A stretch of 64,000 nucleotides of DNA from Bifidobacterium sp. WK041_4_12 (GCF_041080795.1 NZ_CP129674.1:1984001-2048000), one strand, 5' to 3'. Numbered from the stretch's first letter, positions 1 through 8,377 are shown. Program-made: numbers and translations. The notes: generated from the sequence alone by a model not told the origin.

Positions 1-123
1 CACCTTCATGATGATCTTCCGCCTTTCCAGTTAATTCATGCCCTTGCTTGCTCTCTGCAATGTCAGCACAGCATAAAGGCTGCAGAGCATGTCGTCAGCA
101 GTTGTGCCGACCCTTACCTCGAA

Positions 124-387
124 TTACTTCGAAGTGCGCTGATAGCGCCTGTTGAACTTCTGCACCTGGCCAGCGGTGTCCAGCACCACATTCTTGCCCG
201 TGTAGAAGGGATGGCTGCTTGACGAGACATCTACGTTGACAACCGGATATTCCTTGCCATCTTCCCACTTCATGCTTGGCAACGAATCGGCTTTCGCAGC
301 CAGAGTCGAACGTGTCAACATCATCGTGTTGGAAGAACGGTCATGGAAGATCACATAACCATATGTTGGATGAATGCCTTGCTTCAT
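124..387 (-). CDS. rpmE2: 50S ribosomal protein L31 type B, zinc-independent
   Basis: Structural protein of the large ribosomal subunit. The 87-residue product starts MKQGIHPTYG, the typical opening of type B L31, and contains no cysteine, so it lacks the zinc-binding CxxC of type A L31. The ATG at 387 was chosen because an AGAGGA ribosome-binding site precedes it; an in-frame start further upstream would add residues unlike the family. It is the last of four zinc-free ribosomal protein genes read leftwards, separated from rpsN by 167 bp that hold a 14-bp tandem array. Expression from the Zur-type site at 1340 is inferred. Confidence 0.95.
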   Translation of the reverse strand: MKQGIHPTYGYVIFHDRSSNTMMLTRSTLAAKADSLPSMKWEDGKEYPVVNVDVSSSSHPFYTGKNVVLDTAGQVQKFNRRYQRTSK

Positions 388-423
388 GCTTCCTCTTTTC
401 ACAGTATTATGGTGATGCTGTGC

Positions 424-507
424 AATCACACAATCGTAATCACACTATTGCTATTGCACATTTGTAATCACACAGTCGTAATCACACATCTGTAATCACA
501 CAGTCGA
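424..507. repeat. 14-bp tandem array between rpsN and rpmE2
   Basis: Six consecutive units of about AATCACACARTCGT start at 424, 438, 452, 466, 480 and 494. The spacing is exactly 14 bp and the unit at 452 is degenerate. The array fills much of the spacer between the zinc-free S14 and L31 genes. Function unknown: it may be slippage-generated DNA or affect expression of rpmE2. Confidence 0.85.
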
Positions 508-554
508 GACTCAGCCTTCACGGCACGAGCCATCTGTTATGGTTTCGGTGTCTA

Positions 555-860
555 TCACCAGCTTGATTTCGTAACTCCCGGCAACTCTCCGCGATGTGCA
601 AGCTCTCGCATGGTGACGCGGGAGAGGCCGAATTTGCGCAGATAGCCGCGCGGACGACCATCGGTCGAATCGCGGTTGCGCAGCCGGGTCGGGCTAGCGT
701 CACGCGGAAGCGCATGCAGCTTGCTCATTGCCACGTCCCTCTCCTCTTGACTCAGATGAGGATTGACGCTGTCCTTCTTGTATTGCAACCGACGCTGCGC
801 AAAGCGTTCAACCATGCTTTCGCGCTGGCGTTGCTTCATTATTTTGCTGGTTTTTGCCAT
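555..860 (-). CDS. rpsN: 30S ribosomal protein S14, long zinc-independent form
   Basis: Small-subunit protein of the head, near the decoding region. The product has 101 residues, the length of the zinc-independent long S14; the zinc-ribbon form has about 61. It has no cysteine and ends in the conserved LSRVTMRELAHRGELPGV block. It starts 18 bp after the rpmG stop, so the genes are cotranscribed. Together with cysteine-free L33, L28 and L31 it forms a C-minus set that replaces zinc-binding paralogues when zinc is scarce, as established in mycobacteria and streptomycetes. Confidence 0.95.
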   Translation of the reverse strand: MAKTSKIMKQRQRESMVERFAQRRLQYKKDSVNPHLSQEERDVAMSKLHALPRDASPTRLRNRDSTDGRPRGYLRKFGLSRVTMRELAHRGELPGVTKSSW

Positions 861-878
861 GCTTGCTTTCTTTCCAGA

Positions 879-1049
879 TCAGCGAGTTTCGCGGAAGATA
901 ACTCTGCGGCGGAGCACTGGGTCGAACTTCAGGAGTTCAAGCCTGTCAGGAGTGTTCCGACGACTTTTTCGTGTTGTATATGTCGAACCGGTGCCCTCCG
1001 TGGACTTCAACGTGATGATGGGGCGATTCACATTCGTTTTCGATGCCAT
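879..1049 (-). CDS. rpmG: 50S ribosomal protein L33, zinc-independent
   Basis: I translated this 56-residue gene directly from the minus strand. It begins MASKTNVNRPIITLKST, continues TGSTYTTRKSRRNTPDRLEL and ends DPVLRRRVIFRETR, matching L33. The two CxxC pairs of zinc-binding L33 are absent; there is no cysteine at all. It lies 34 bp after rpmB and 18 bp before rpsN, inside the zinc-free ribosomal protein operon. Confidence 0.93.
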   Translation of the reverse strand: MASKTNVNRPIITLKSTEGTGSTYTTRKSRRNTPDRLELLKFDPVLRRRVIFRETR

Positions 1050-1083
1050 GGGTGTCCTTTCCTTTCCTTCTGCTGCTGCTCAC

Positions 1084-1323
1084 TCATATGCTGAGTTCGC
1101 CGCGAGCGCGCAACTGGGCAACGATGCTTTCAATGCCTCGCTTGTCGATGGTTTTGATTCCCTTGGCGCTCACCTGCAATGCGATGAATCTGTTCAGCGA
1201 AGGTACCCAATAGCGCTTGCGCTGCAGGTTCGGTTGGAAGCGGCGACGCGTCTTCCGGTGCGAGTGAGACACGGAGTTGCCGAAACTGACGTGTGTTCCT
1301 AATACTTGACATGTTTTAGCCAT
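1084..1323 (-). CDS. rpmB: 50S ribosomal protein L28, zinc-independent paralogue
   Basis: First gene of the zinc-free ribosomal protein operon. The 79-residue product begins MAKTCQVLGTHVSFGNSVSH and keeps the L28 core SHSHRKTRRRFQPNLQ, but has one cysteine and no CxxC pair. A second L28 with two CxxC motifs is encoded at 57714-57908, so the genome carries a C-minus/C-plus pair. The ATG at 1323 lies 17 bp from a perfect 13-bp palindrome of the Zur-box type, which is consistent with derepression under zinc starvation. Confidence 0.95.
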   Translation of the reverse strand: MAKTCQVLGTHVSFGNSVSHSHRKTRRRFQPNLQRKRYWVPSLNRFIALQVSAKGIKTIDKRGIESIVAQLRARGELSI

Positions 1324-1339
1324 GCCTGACACTATAACT

Positions 1340-1352
1340 AATGATAATCATT
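1340..1352. promoter_or_regulatory. Putative Zur operator before rpmB and the VIT gene
   Basis: AATGATAATCATT is a perfect 13-bp palindrome (AATGAT-A-ATCATT). It resembles actinobacterial Zur boxes of the TGATAATCATT type. It sits between the divergent zinc-free ribosomal operon and the VIT transporter gene, so it could act on both. A related 15-bp palindrome precedes the COG0523 gene. Zur binding is inferred. Confidence 0.7.
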
Positions 1353-1454
1353 CTCGCAAGTACTTCATTCGGCGGTTCGCATAATCGACAGGGCTACTCT
1401 TCTATGATGGGTACCGACGGATCAACGGTCTGTCGCGCGGAATGGGAGAATTCA

Positions 1455-2297
1455 ATGGAAGATAATGCCGACTCGCGGTCACACAGCAGCCCGGCTGCAG
1501 ATCAGAATTCTCGCACGCGCATTCCATCGAAGGCGCAGGGCGGGTGGCTTGGCATCGAGCCAACTCCTGCATCTCGCCATGAAGTAACACCCCATGCGGG
1601 CGGCATCCATAATAAGGACAACGAATCCTCGAAAGCACTCAACAGTCTTCGCGCCGCTGTTCTGGGAGCCAATGACGGCATCGTGTCGGTCGCGGGCACC
1701 ATTCTGGGTGTTGCCGGAGCCGACAACAATCCTCACGCCTTGCTAATCGCAGGTATTGCCGCCATCTCTGCGGGTGCATTTTCCATGGCTGGAGGCGAAT
1801 ATGTCTCCGTCAGCGCACAGCGCGATACGGAACAGAGCATCCTTGACAAGGAACGCTGGGAACTCATCAATCTTCCGGCCGAGGAACTCGACGAGCTGAC
1901 ACAGATCTATGAGACCAAAGGCATGACGCATGCCACGGCGTACAAGGCAGCATACGAGGCGATGCATCATGATGCGCTTCGCTCCCATGCGCTTGAGGAA
2001 CTCAACATCGACCCTGACGCACTTACCAATCCTTGGCATGCGGCGATCGCTTCGTTCCTTGCATTCCTGAGTGGCGGGCTGATACCTTTGCTGATTTCTC
2101 AAATCCCGGCATCATTCCTGGCTCGCGTGATCTTCATCGTGCTTGCCGTGGCATTCGCCCTGTTGCTGACCGGCTTCATCTCGGCACAGATAGTGGGAAC
2201 AGACAAGCATAAAGCCATTATTCGCAATGTCATCATGGGGCTGTCTACCATGCTTTTTGCCTGGGTTATTGGCAAGATCTTCGGAATCACCCTGTAA
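1455..2297 (+). CDS. VIT1/CCC1-family metal transporter
   Basis: Integral membrane protein of the VIT1/CCC1 (DUF125) family, whose members move Fe2+ or Mn2+ out of the cytoplasm. With the start at 1455 it has 280 residues. A hydrophilic N-terminus of about 60 residues precedes RAAVLGANDGIVS (about 66-78) and SMAGGEYVSVSAQRD (about 110-124), both family signatures of the first membrane helices. An acidic/charged loop follows, then three C-terminal helices. GGGAGA lies just before 1455; ATGs at 1341 and 1404 would overlap or approach the Zur palindrome and lack a good RBS. It converges with the COG0523 gene, 12 bp between stops. Which metal it carries is unknown; the Zur context suggests divalent metal homeostasis. 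Confidence 0.85.
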   Translation: MEDNADSRSHSSPAADQNSRTRIPSKAQGGWLGIEPTPASRHEVTPHAGGIHNKDNESSKALNSLRAAVLGANDGIVSVAGTILGVAGADNNPHALLIAGIAAISAGAFSMAGGEYVSVSAQRDTEQSILDKERWELINLPAEELDELTQIYETKGMTHATAYKAAYEAMHHDALRSHALEELNIDPDALTNPWHAAIASFLAFLSGGLIPLLISQIPASFLARVIFIVLAVAFALLLTGFISAQIVGTDKHKAIIRNVIMGLSTMLFAWVIGKIFGITL

Positions 2298-2309
2298 CTT
2301 TCACGCCGA

Positions 2310-3569
2310 TCAGTCCATCGAAGCCCAGCGTGTAAAGGTATCGGTCTGTTCCATCCAACTCATCAAAGGACGTTGCATCTCTTCGCGCGTGACCAGCAGA
2401 CTCTGGAAAGAGTTGATCCATGAACGTGCCTCGCTGCTCTGATTGCCTTGCGCGATGCGAGCGACGACAAGGATCTCCGTTTCGAACTGCGCTTCGTCAA
2501 TCATTCCACGATCAACCGTTTCGATGATTGACCCATCGGGGTCGCCCTCCCATATGAATGCGGAAAATGGCTTGTTGGGTACGGCAAAGTGGCCATGAAT
2601 ATGCATCGGCACGCTCTTGTCTGCCAGCAAGTCCGACAAACGGCTCGGATGCAGCGGCGCGTGGGAACGAATGCTCAGGCCGATCACATCCTGACCGATC
2701 GATGCCCACGCGATATCGCCAACCAGAGATTCATGCGCCAGCAGCTCCTCACCATCAACGCTTTCGACGCTTCCATCACCGAGGAGCCCGGAGGCCATGT
2801 CAGCGCTTTCGGACGTGGCGTTGGGCAGACCACAGCGAATGTGACAGCCTTCCGGAGCCAGCGCTTCCACAAGTCTGCACAGCTCGTTGTCTCTTTGCTC
2901 GTCACCCAAGCTGGGAAGCAGCAGCACATCGTTGGCATCGGCGATCACTTCCGCAAGAGCTCCCCCGACGCAACGCTCGTCCATGTCGTCGTCATTGCCG
3001 TCGTCATTGCTGATGCCCGTCTGGTTCTGACCGCTTCCATCGCTATCATCGTGCTGCTGGAATGGCGCATCATCGAACAGGCGTTCCTTCAGTGTCGTCG
3101 CATCAAGCACTGCAACGATGGACTCAACCTGGAAACGCTGTCCCTCAGGCCGGAAAGCTTCCTGCACGAGTTCCATTTCCTTCAGATATTCTTCCGTGGG
3201 AGCGGCCTGCAAGCCTTTGGGCAGCAGCACGATGATGCGGGGCGCAATGTCTTCTTCGCATTCATGGGAAAGCCAGGAGTAGAGGTCGTGCTTGATCGTG
3301 CAGCTCAGGCAGCAGTTATCCAAGGCAACGGTGTCGTTATGCAGGTAGGTGCCGAAGAGCATGTCCGAAGGCGTGCCGATCCGTCTGCGCACAGTCAGCT
3401 CGTGCTGGTCGTCGAAGCGTGCCGTATAGGAGACGATCAGCATCTCGTCTGTTGACGAAACTTCGGTTGCATGGGTGCCATTGTCGTGTGGCTGTGGGCA
3501 TTCGAGCGCGCACATCCCCATGAGCTGAGTTGAATATTCCATACCAGTGCAAAGCAACACCTTGGGCAT
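2310..3569 (-). CDS. COG0523/CobW-family protein without P-loop, MRF-like
   Basis: A 419-residue protein related to the CobW/COG0523 metallochaperone GTPases. It has a CCLSC motif (C86, C87, C90) followed by TIKHDL, matching the family's metal-binding region, and a C-terminal CobW_C-like part (HIHGHF...FSAFIWEGD). The N-terminus MPKVLLCTGMEYSTQLMG lacks the GxxGxGKT P-loop, so GTP hydrolysis is unlikely. This combination matches mycobacterial MRF (Rv0106/MSMEG_6069 family), a Zur-controlled factor that recruits a hibernation factor to zinc-free ribosomes. The palindrome at 3587-3601 and the adjacent zinc-free ribosomal genes support that parallel. A linker of about 40 residues rich in D, S, G and N (about 170-200) is unusual. 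The MRF-like role is inference. Confidence 0.75.
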   Translation of the reverse strand: MPKVLLCTGMEYSTQLMGMCALECPQPHDNGTHATEVSSTDEMLIVSYTARFDDQHELTVRRRIGTPSDMLFGTYLHNDTVALDNCCLSCTIKHDLYSWLSHECEEDIAPRIIVLLPKGLQAAPTEEYLKEMELVQEAFRPEGQRFQVESIVAVLDATTLKERLFDDAPFQQHDDSDGSGQNQTGISNDDGNDDDMDERCVGGALAEVIADANDVLLLPSLGDEQRDNELCRLVEALAPEGCHIRCGLPNATSESADMASGLLGDGSVESVDGEELLAHESLVGDIAWASIGQDVIGLSIRSHAPLHPSRLSDLLADKSVPMHIHGHFAVPNKPFSAFIWEGDPDGSIIETVDRGMIDEAQFETEILVVARIAQGNQSSEARSWINSFQSLLVTREEMQRPLMSWMEQTDTFTRWASMD

Positions 3570-3586
3570 AGCGAACTTTCTACTAT

Positions 3587-3601
3587 TGATAACCGTTATC
3601 A
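3587..3601. promoter_or_regulatory. Putative Zur operator before the COG0523 gene
   Basis: TGATAACCGTTATCA is a perfect 15-bp palindrome (TGATAAC-C-GTTATCA), 17 bp upstream of the start codon at 3569. It has the layout of actinobacterial Zur boxes and shares TGATAA with the palindrome at 1340-1352. Repressor identity is inferred from position and regulated genes. Confidence 0.75.
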
Positions 3602-3632
3602 GTAGTTATTTTTACATGGGGCTTTCGCTTTG

Positions 3633-6347
3633 TCAAACTGCCGCCGTTCGCATCGTCGTGGACTTCAACTCCTCCTGACGCTCGAATCCGACGCTGCTCA
3701 TACCCTTACGGCGTGCAAAGACCAGGATCATCAGAACGTTGGCAACCGCGAGGATCGCCAGCAGCATGAGTGTTGGAGCCGCAATGGAACCCCCGATGGA
3801 AATGGATTCCCGGAGAGCATCGATCGCATAGGTCATCGGAATCCATGGATGTATCGCCTGATAGAACCCTCCGGACAGTTGAATCGGATAGGTTCCAGCC
3901 GATGCACCAAGCTGAACCATCAGGAATATCATCATCAGGAACGCTCCGACCTTGCCCAGCAGCACGTTGAAGAAGGTCACCAACGACATGTTCATCAGCG
4001 AGATGAGCGTTACGATTCCCAGGAACTGAATCTGATTCAGGGGCTGCAATCCGAGCATCTTCACCACCACCAGATCGACCAGCACGGCCTGGACGATGGC
4101 CACGATTCCCAGAACCGACATTTTGCTTGCCCACCAGGCAACTCCGCTGCTTGGCTTCTTCCTGGCAATGGTCGCGTCGTACATCATGTTGATTGCCAAG
4201 GTTCCCACAAACAGCGCGACCGAAATCATATACGGAGCCATGCCTGTCCCGTTATTCGCAACCTTGTCATGGTCGGTGTGCTTGGATGTGACCGGAGCCG
4301 AGACTGCCTGCGCCGCATGGGATGTGGTATTGACCTTCGCAATGGATGTGGAGCCGTCCGACAGCTTGCCGGACAGCGTTCCCAGACCGTTGCTCACCGC
4401 GTCTGCCCCACTGCTCACCTGAGCTTGCGCCTGCGACAGTTCCTTTGAACCCGTGGCGATGGTGCCGGACGCTGAATTGAGTTTGCCCGCCGCCTCTGTC
4501 AGCGTCGAGCCTTTGGCATGAAGCGTCTGCAACCCATTCGCCAGAGTGGACGTTCCCTGCTGCAGCGATGCCAGGCCACCGGTCAGTTGGGGAAGATTTG
4601 AGTTCACCGTCTGCAATCCGCCCGCAAGACCCTGTGCCCCGAGAACAAGCGTCCCCGAATTCGCGGACAGCTTCTGCGCGCCCGCATTCAGTTGGTTCAC
4701 GCCAGCGGTGTAGCTATTCAATCCGGTGGAAAGCTGTGCGACTCCCTCATTCGCGCCACTCGTATAGCTTTTCACACCGCTTTGCAAGGCTGTGGCACCC
4801 GGAGCAAGCTGCGTATCCACGGCTTGTTTCGCTGACTGCAATCCACTTTCGGTTCCCTGCAAGGCCGAAGCTGCTCCAAACAGTACTGGACGCGAACCGT
4901 CGCTGAGTGACTGAGCTTGCTTCTTCAGTTGTGCGACAGCATTGGCATTGGCATCGGCATCGGTATTGTCATTAGCAGCGGCAGTGCCCTGCTCCAGTCG
5001 AGAAATCTCATTCTGGTTTTCTGACAGCTTCTTCGAGATGGTTTGCAGCCGTTGAGTCAGCGATTGCAAGGTGCTTGATTGGGAGACATTCGGTTGGGAG
5101 GTGTTCGGTTGAGCATTCCCGCTCGATGCGTTGGATTGGCTTGCGCTCTGCACTTGAGCCAGCTGCATCGACACGTCCCGCAACTCCTGCAAGTCCTGAG
5201 TTCTCTCCTGCTGCAAGGCCGTCAACTTCGAAGTATCAGGAAGCTGCTGTATTCGTTCATTCAACTCTGTGATTGCAGCGTATGTATTAGGCAATCCGTT
5301 CACTAGCGTTTCAATGTTCTTCTGCTGCTCTGGCGTTTGCGTGAGTGCAGCATCAAGCTTGCGCACTCCTCCAGTCAGATTCTCGGCACCGGCATTCAAG
5401 GTCTGTCCACCCTGCGCGAGCGAACTGCTCAAACGCTGTGCGCCGGCATTCAACTGTGTTCCGTTCTCTGACAAGGTTTGCGCACCTTGTGCGAGTGAGG
5501 TGACCCCGGAGGTATATGACGATGTGCCCGCGCTGAGACTGTTTGCCCCTGAGGAGAGCTTGGCCGCTCCTTGTGCGAGCGATCCGCCGGCGGCGTTGAG
5601 TTTGCCTGCACCAGCATTCAGCTGTTGGGCTCCGGCATCGGCAGTGCCCACTGCGTCAACATACTGCTGCGCGCCCACGGAAAATTGTTGCGTGCCATCA
5701 GAGAATTGCAATGCGCCTTGGGAAAGCTTCAGCAAGTTCTGTGCGATAAGTGAGCTGCCGGAGGAGATTTTCTTTTCGCCGGTCTGCAGTGTGCCCGCAC
5801 CTTCCGCTGCATTGTCCAAAGCCTTGCCCGTTGCTCCGAATTCCTTCAGCACCTGTGTCACATACAGTTGGGTTATCTGCCGTGAAACCTTGTTCTTCAA
5901 GGCTTCCACCGCACTGGCGGATAGTTTTGAGGCAGTAAAGCTATGGCCTTGCGATGTCTGATAGTCCACCTGAAGTGTCTTGGGATGGTCGGTAAGCAGC
6001 GATGTGGCATTTGCCGAGAAGTCAGCGGGGAAGGTGATAGCCAGATAATAGCTGCCATCCTTCATGCCCTGCGAGGCCTGCCGTGCGTCAACGCGATGAA
6101 CGTCCATGCTGTGCTCTGATATGAGACTGTCGCTTATCTGGGCGCCCAAGTTCATGGATTTCCCTGAGAAATCGACAGCTTTGTCATTATTGACAACCGC
6201 TACCGGCAGGTCGCTCACCCGCCCGTACACATCCCACATGGAATTGAGGAATATCAGCTGGTAGAGTCCCGGTACCAGGGCGAGCGCCACCAGAACAATG
6301 ATCATGAAACGGTTTGATAGTAACGATTTCCATTCGGCTTTCAGCAT
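3633..6347 (-). CDS. YhgE/Pip-family membrane protein
   Basis: A 904-residue membrane protein of the YhgE/Pip (phage infection protein) family, related to ABC-2 type permeases. The first helix lies near residues 14-32 (FMIIVLVALALVPGLYQLIF). It is followed by the YhgE N-terminal domain (LPVAVVNNDKAVDFSGK), then a very long periplasm-facing stretch of degenerate LNAGAQxLSxG repeats predicted to be helical, then about five C-terminal helices (APYMISVALFVGTLAINMMY onward). The ATG at 6347 follows AAGAGGA and lies one base after the Rrf2 gene stop, so the pair is translationally coupled. Pip is a phage receptor in lactococci and YhgE-like proteins act in export; the substrate here is unknown. Confidence 0.88.
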   Translation of the reverse strand: MLKAEWKSLLSNRFMIIVLVALALVPGLYQLIFLNSMWDVYGRVSDLPVAVVNNDKAVDFSGKSMNLGAQISDSLISEHSMDVHRVDARQASQGMKDGSYYLAITFPADFSANATSLLTDHPKTLQVDYQTSQGHSFTASKLSASAVEALKNKVSRQITQLYVTQVLKEFGATGKALDNAAEGAGTLQTGEKKISSGSSLIAQNLLKLSQGALQFSDGTQQFSVGAQQYVDAVGTADAGAQQLNAGAGKLNAAGGSLAQGAAKLSSGANSLSAGTSSYTSGVTSLAQGAQTLSENGTQLNAGAQRLSSSLAQGGQTLNAGAENLTGGVRKLDAALTQTPEQQKNIETLVNGLPNTYAAITELNERIQQLPDTSKLTALQQERTQDLQELRDVSMQLAQVQSASQSNASSGNAQPNTSQPNVSQSSTLQSLTQRLQTISKKLSENQNEISRLEQGTAAANDNTDADANANAVAQLKKQAQSLSDGSRPVLFGAASALQGTESGLQSAKQAVDTQLAPGATALQSGVKSYTSGANEGVAQLSTGLNSYTAGVNQLNAGAQKLSANSGTLVLGAQGLAGGLQTVNSNLPQLTGGLASLQQGTSTLANGLQTLHAKGSTLTEAAGKLNSASGTIATGSKELSQAQAQVSSGADAVSNGLGTLSGKLSDGSTSIAKVNTTSHAAQAVSAPVTSKHTDHDKVANNGTGMAPYMISVALFVGTLAINMMYDATIARKKPSSGVAWWASKMSVLGIVAIVQAVLVDLVVVKMLGLQPLNQIQFLGIVTLISLMNMSLVTFFNVLLGKVGAFLMMIFLMVQLGASAGTYPIQLSGGFYQAIHPWIPMTYAIDALRESISIGGSIAAPTLMLLAILAVANVLMILVFARRKGMSSVGFERQEELKSTTMRTAAV

Positions 6348-6348
6348 G

Positions 6349-6831
6349 TCATTTCCTCTTGATTTCATGTTGCGCTTTGGTTTCCCATAGCACGACGCCA
6401 TCCTTGTACTGGATGCCTTCCAAGGCCTTCGATAACGGATACTGCCCGAGATGCGCACGAAAATCGTCTTCCGCATCCGAGATGACCTGCAAAACCTCAT
6501 TCTCGCTGCGAAGCACCATCTGATCTTTGACGAAGATTCGCCGTGCCAGATGTGAAAGCCGGCAGAATGGCTGTCTCCCCTCGACCGCGTTGAATACGTC
6601 AAGCATGGTGATGTGGTCGATTGGTCTCACCAGCGTGTATCCACCATCTTTACTTGCGTCGGAGCGAACAAGGCCAGCCTTGACCAGCCGTCGCATCACC
6701 TTGCGCAGATAGGTGTCCGACACCCCGAGAATCGAACTCAGCACCTGATTTTTAACCGGCTGATGCTTAAGTTCCATCGCCAGCATGAGCAGGACGCAAA
6801 CGCTCTGCTCAAGGCTTTTCTTCATTTTCAT
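6349..6831 (-). CDS. Rrf2-family transcriptional regulator
   Basis: A 160-residue winged-helix regulator. The N-terminal half (SLEQSVCVLLML, then VLSSILGVSDTYLRKVMRRLVKAGLV and DGGYTLVRP) is the Rrf2 DNA-binding domain. Only one cysteine lies in the region that carries three in Fe-S members such as IscR, so Fe-S sensing is unlikely. GAGG precedes the ATG at 6831. It is the first gene of a two-gene operon with the YhgE/Pip gene and probably controls it. The 17-bp tandem array upstream (6893-7027) is a candidate operator region; that link is inference. Confidence 0.88.
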   Translation of the reverse strand: MKMKKSLEQSVCVLLMLAMELKHQPVKNQVLSSILGVSDTYLRKVMRRLVKAGLVRSDASKDGGYTLVRPIDHITMLDVFNAVEGRQPFCRLSHLARRIFVKDQMVLRSENEVLQVISDAEDDFRAHLGQYPLSKALEGIQYKDGVVLWETKAQHEIKRK

Positions 6832-6892
6832 ACCGACCTCGACTCACTCCGCGGCGTGCATATGACGGGTATTGCTTGTCATCACAGTGTTT

Positions 6893-7027
6893 ATCCACGC
6901 CTGCTTATATCCGCGTCTGTTATTTATCCACGGATGTTATAAATCCACAGATGTTATGAATCCACAGATACTTTATATCCACAGATATACTATATCCACA
7001 GATACGACATGTCCAGAGATTTTGTAT
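6893..7027. repeat. 17-bp tandem array with DnaA-box-like cores
   Basis: Eight units begin at 6893, 6909, 6926, 6943, 6960, 6977, 6994 and 7011. The spacing is 17 bp except the first step of 16. The core is ATCCACAGAT followed by a T/A-rich 7-mer; the outer units are degenerate. Several units read TTATCCACG or NATCCACA, one or two changes from the DnaA box TTATCCACA. The array fills the upstream region of the Rrf2-Pip operon and ends 54 bp from the mvaS stop. It could be an operator array, a DnaA-titration site or a minisatellite. Confidence 0.85.
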
Positions 7028-7080
7028 TGCAGACTGGAAACCGTTCCGCCACATGACTGGACACGGCGAGTCACGCGAGT

Positions 7081-8250
7081 TTATGCCCGTGAATATTGCC
7101 GGATGGCGCCCTGAACCCCTGAAAAGTAGAATCCGCTCTCTGGATACTTCGTCTCAGCATCCTCTGCTGCATGGTAGTGGGTAAACATTCTCTCGTATTC
7201 GTCCATGTCAATCCGCTCGCGGTCCATGAGCATATGCTCGTGAGCGAGCGCATGCAGATGTTGCCGATAATTGGGCTGCACGCATCCGGTGAAGAACTTT
7301 CCCATCGCGCCCGAACCGTAGCTGAACAGGCCGATTCGTTGTCCGGCGGCATCGTCGGCGTGTTCCAGCCAGCTCATCAGACTCAGATAGAGCGAGGCCG
7401 TGTAGAGATTCCCAACGTTGCGTGCATAGCTGGCGCTGAGTTCAAAGTTTTCGCGCAGACGCTTGCCTGTTTCGACATCCGCGTTTTCAAGAGCGACATT
7501 CAGCGCCTTCATTCCCATTTTGGTGAAGGGCAAATGGAAGAGCAGCGCCGCAAAGTCGCGAGGGGCCAGCGCATGCTTCCCACAGTAGGCGTCAAAGACA
7601 TGTCGGAAGAAATCAAGATACACCTGCGTGGAATACTTGCCGTCAACCACGGCTTCCGTCATGCCATTCGGTCGCCAGAAATCGTTGATGTCGTCGCTGT
7701 AATCCTCAGCGTCATCATTGATGACCAGAATGGACGGGTTGACGCTTATCAACATGGCGACGGCTCCCGCACCCTGCGTGATCTCACCGGCCGTGCCCAG
7801 CCCATACCGTGCGACATCGCTGGCAACGACCAGAACCGTTTTATCCGGGTGAGCCGCAACATAATGGTATGCGGCAAACAGCCCTGCAGTGCCACCGAAG
7901 CAGGCTTCCTTGATTTCAAAGCTCTCTATGCGATTGGGCAATCCGACCAGATGCTTGATGAACAGGGAGCTTGATTTGGATTGGTCAATGCCACTTTCCG
8001 TCCCCACTATCAGCAGACCCAGGCGATTTACATCGATGTCAGGCAGGATGTCAGCGATGGCATTCGCCCCCATGCTGACAATGTCATCGTAGTGTTGTGG
8101 CACGCTCATGCGCGACTGACCGATGCCTTTGGTAAATTTCGCCGGTTCAACGCCGCGTGCACGAGCAAGATCCTCTACATCGAGATACTGCCCAGGCACA
8201 AACATGCCCATGCGATCAATGCCGATACGTACCCCTGTGTTGCTGCTCAT
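7081..8250 (-). CDS. mvaS: Hydroxymethylglutaryl-CoA synthase
   Basis: Condenses acetyl-CoA with acetoacetyl-CoA to HMG-CoA in the mevalonate route to isoprenoids. At 389 residues it has the usual bacterial length. The nucleophile is C117 in EACFGGTAG, the general base lies in VGTESGID (E85), and the LLFHLPFTKMG block carries the conserved histidine. GAGAGG precedes the ATG. It is the third gene of an operon after the thiolase and HMG-CoA reductase genes, with a 127-bp gap after the reductase gene. Confidence 0.95.
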   Translation of the reverse strand: MSSNTGVRIGIDRMGMFVPGQYLDVEDLARARGVEPAKFTKGIGQSRMSVPQHYDDIVSMGANAIADILPDIDVNRLGLLIVGTESGIDQSKSSSLFIKHLVGLPNRIESFEIKEACFGGTAGLFAAYHYVAAHPDKTVLVVASDVARYGLGTAGEITQGAGAVAMLISVNPSILVINDDAEDYSDDINDFWRPNGMTEAVVDGKYSTQVYLDFFRHVFDAYCGKHALAPRDFAALLFHLPFTKMGMKALNVALENADVETGKRLRENFELSASYARNVGNLYTASLYLSLMSWLEHADDAAGQRIGLFSYGSGAMGKFFTGCVQPNYRQHLHALAHEHMLMDRERIDMDEYERMFTHYHAAEDAETKYPESGFYFSGVQGAIRQYSRA

Positions 8251-8377
8251 TCACATGCCTCTCTTACCTCAATGATGCCCTGCCATATGGTGCACTTTCG
8301 TAGTTTCAATGTCGTATGCTGCACCCTTGTATGTTGCCCTGCCGTATGGTGTTTGCCTGTCGCTTTCACCATCCCCA

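Noticed and set aside
6891..7027. Replication origin (oriC) because of DnaA-box-like repeats
   Set aside because: No dnaA, dnaN or other origin genes nearby and the boxes are mostly imperfect; a simple tandem array fits better.
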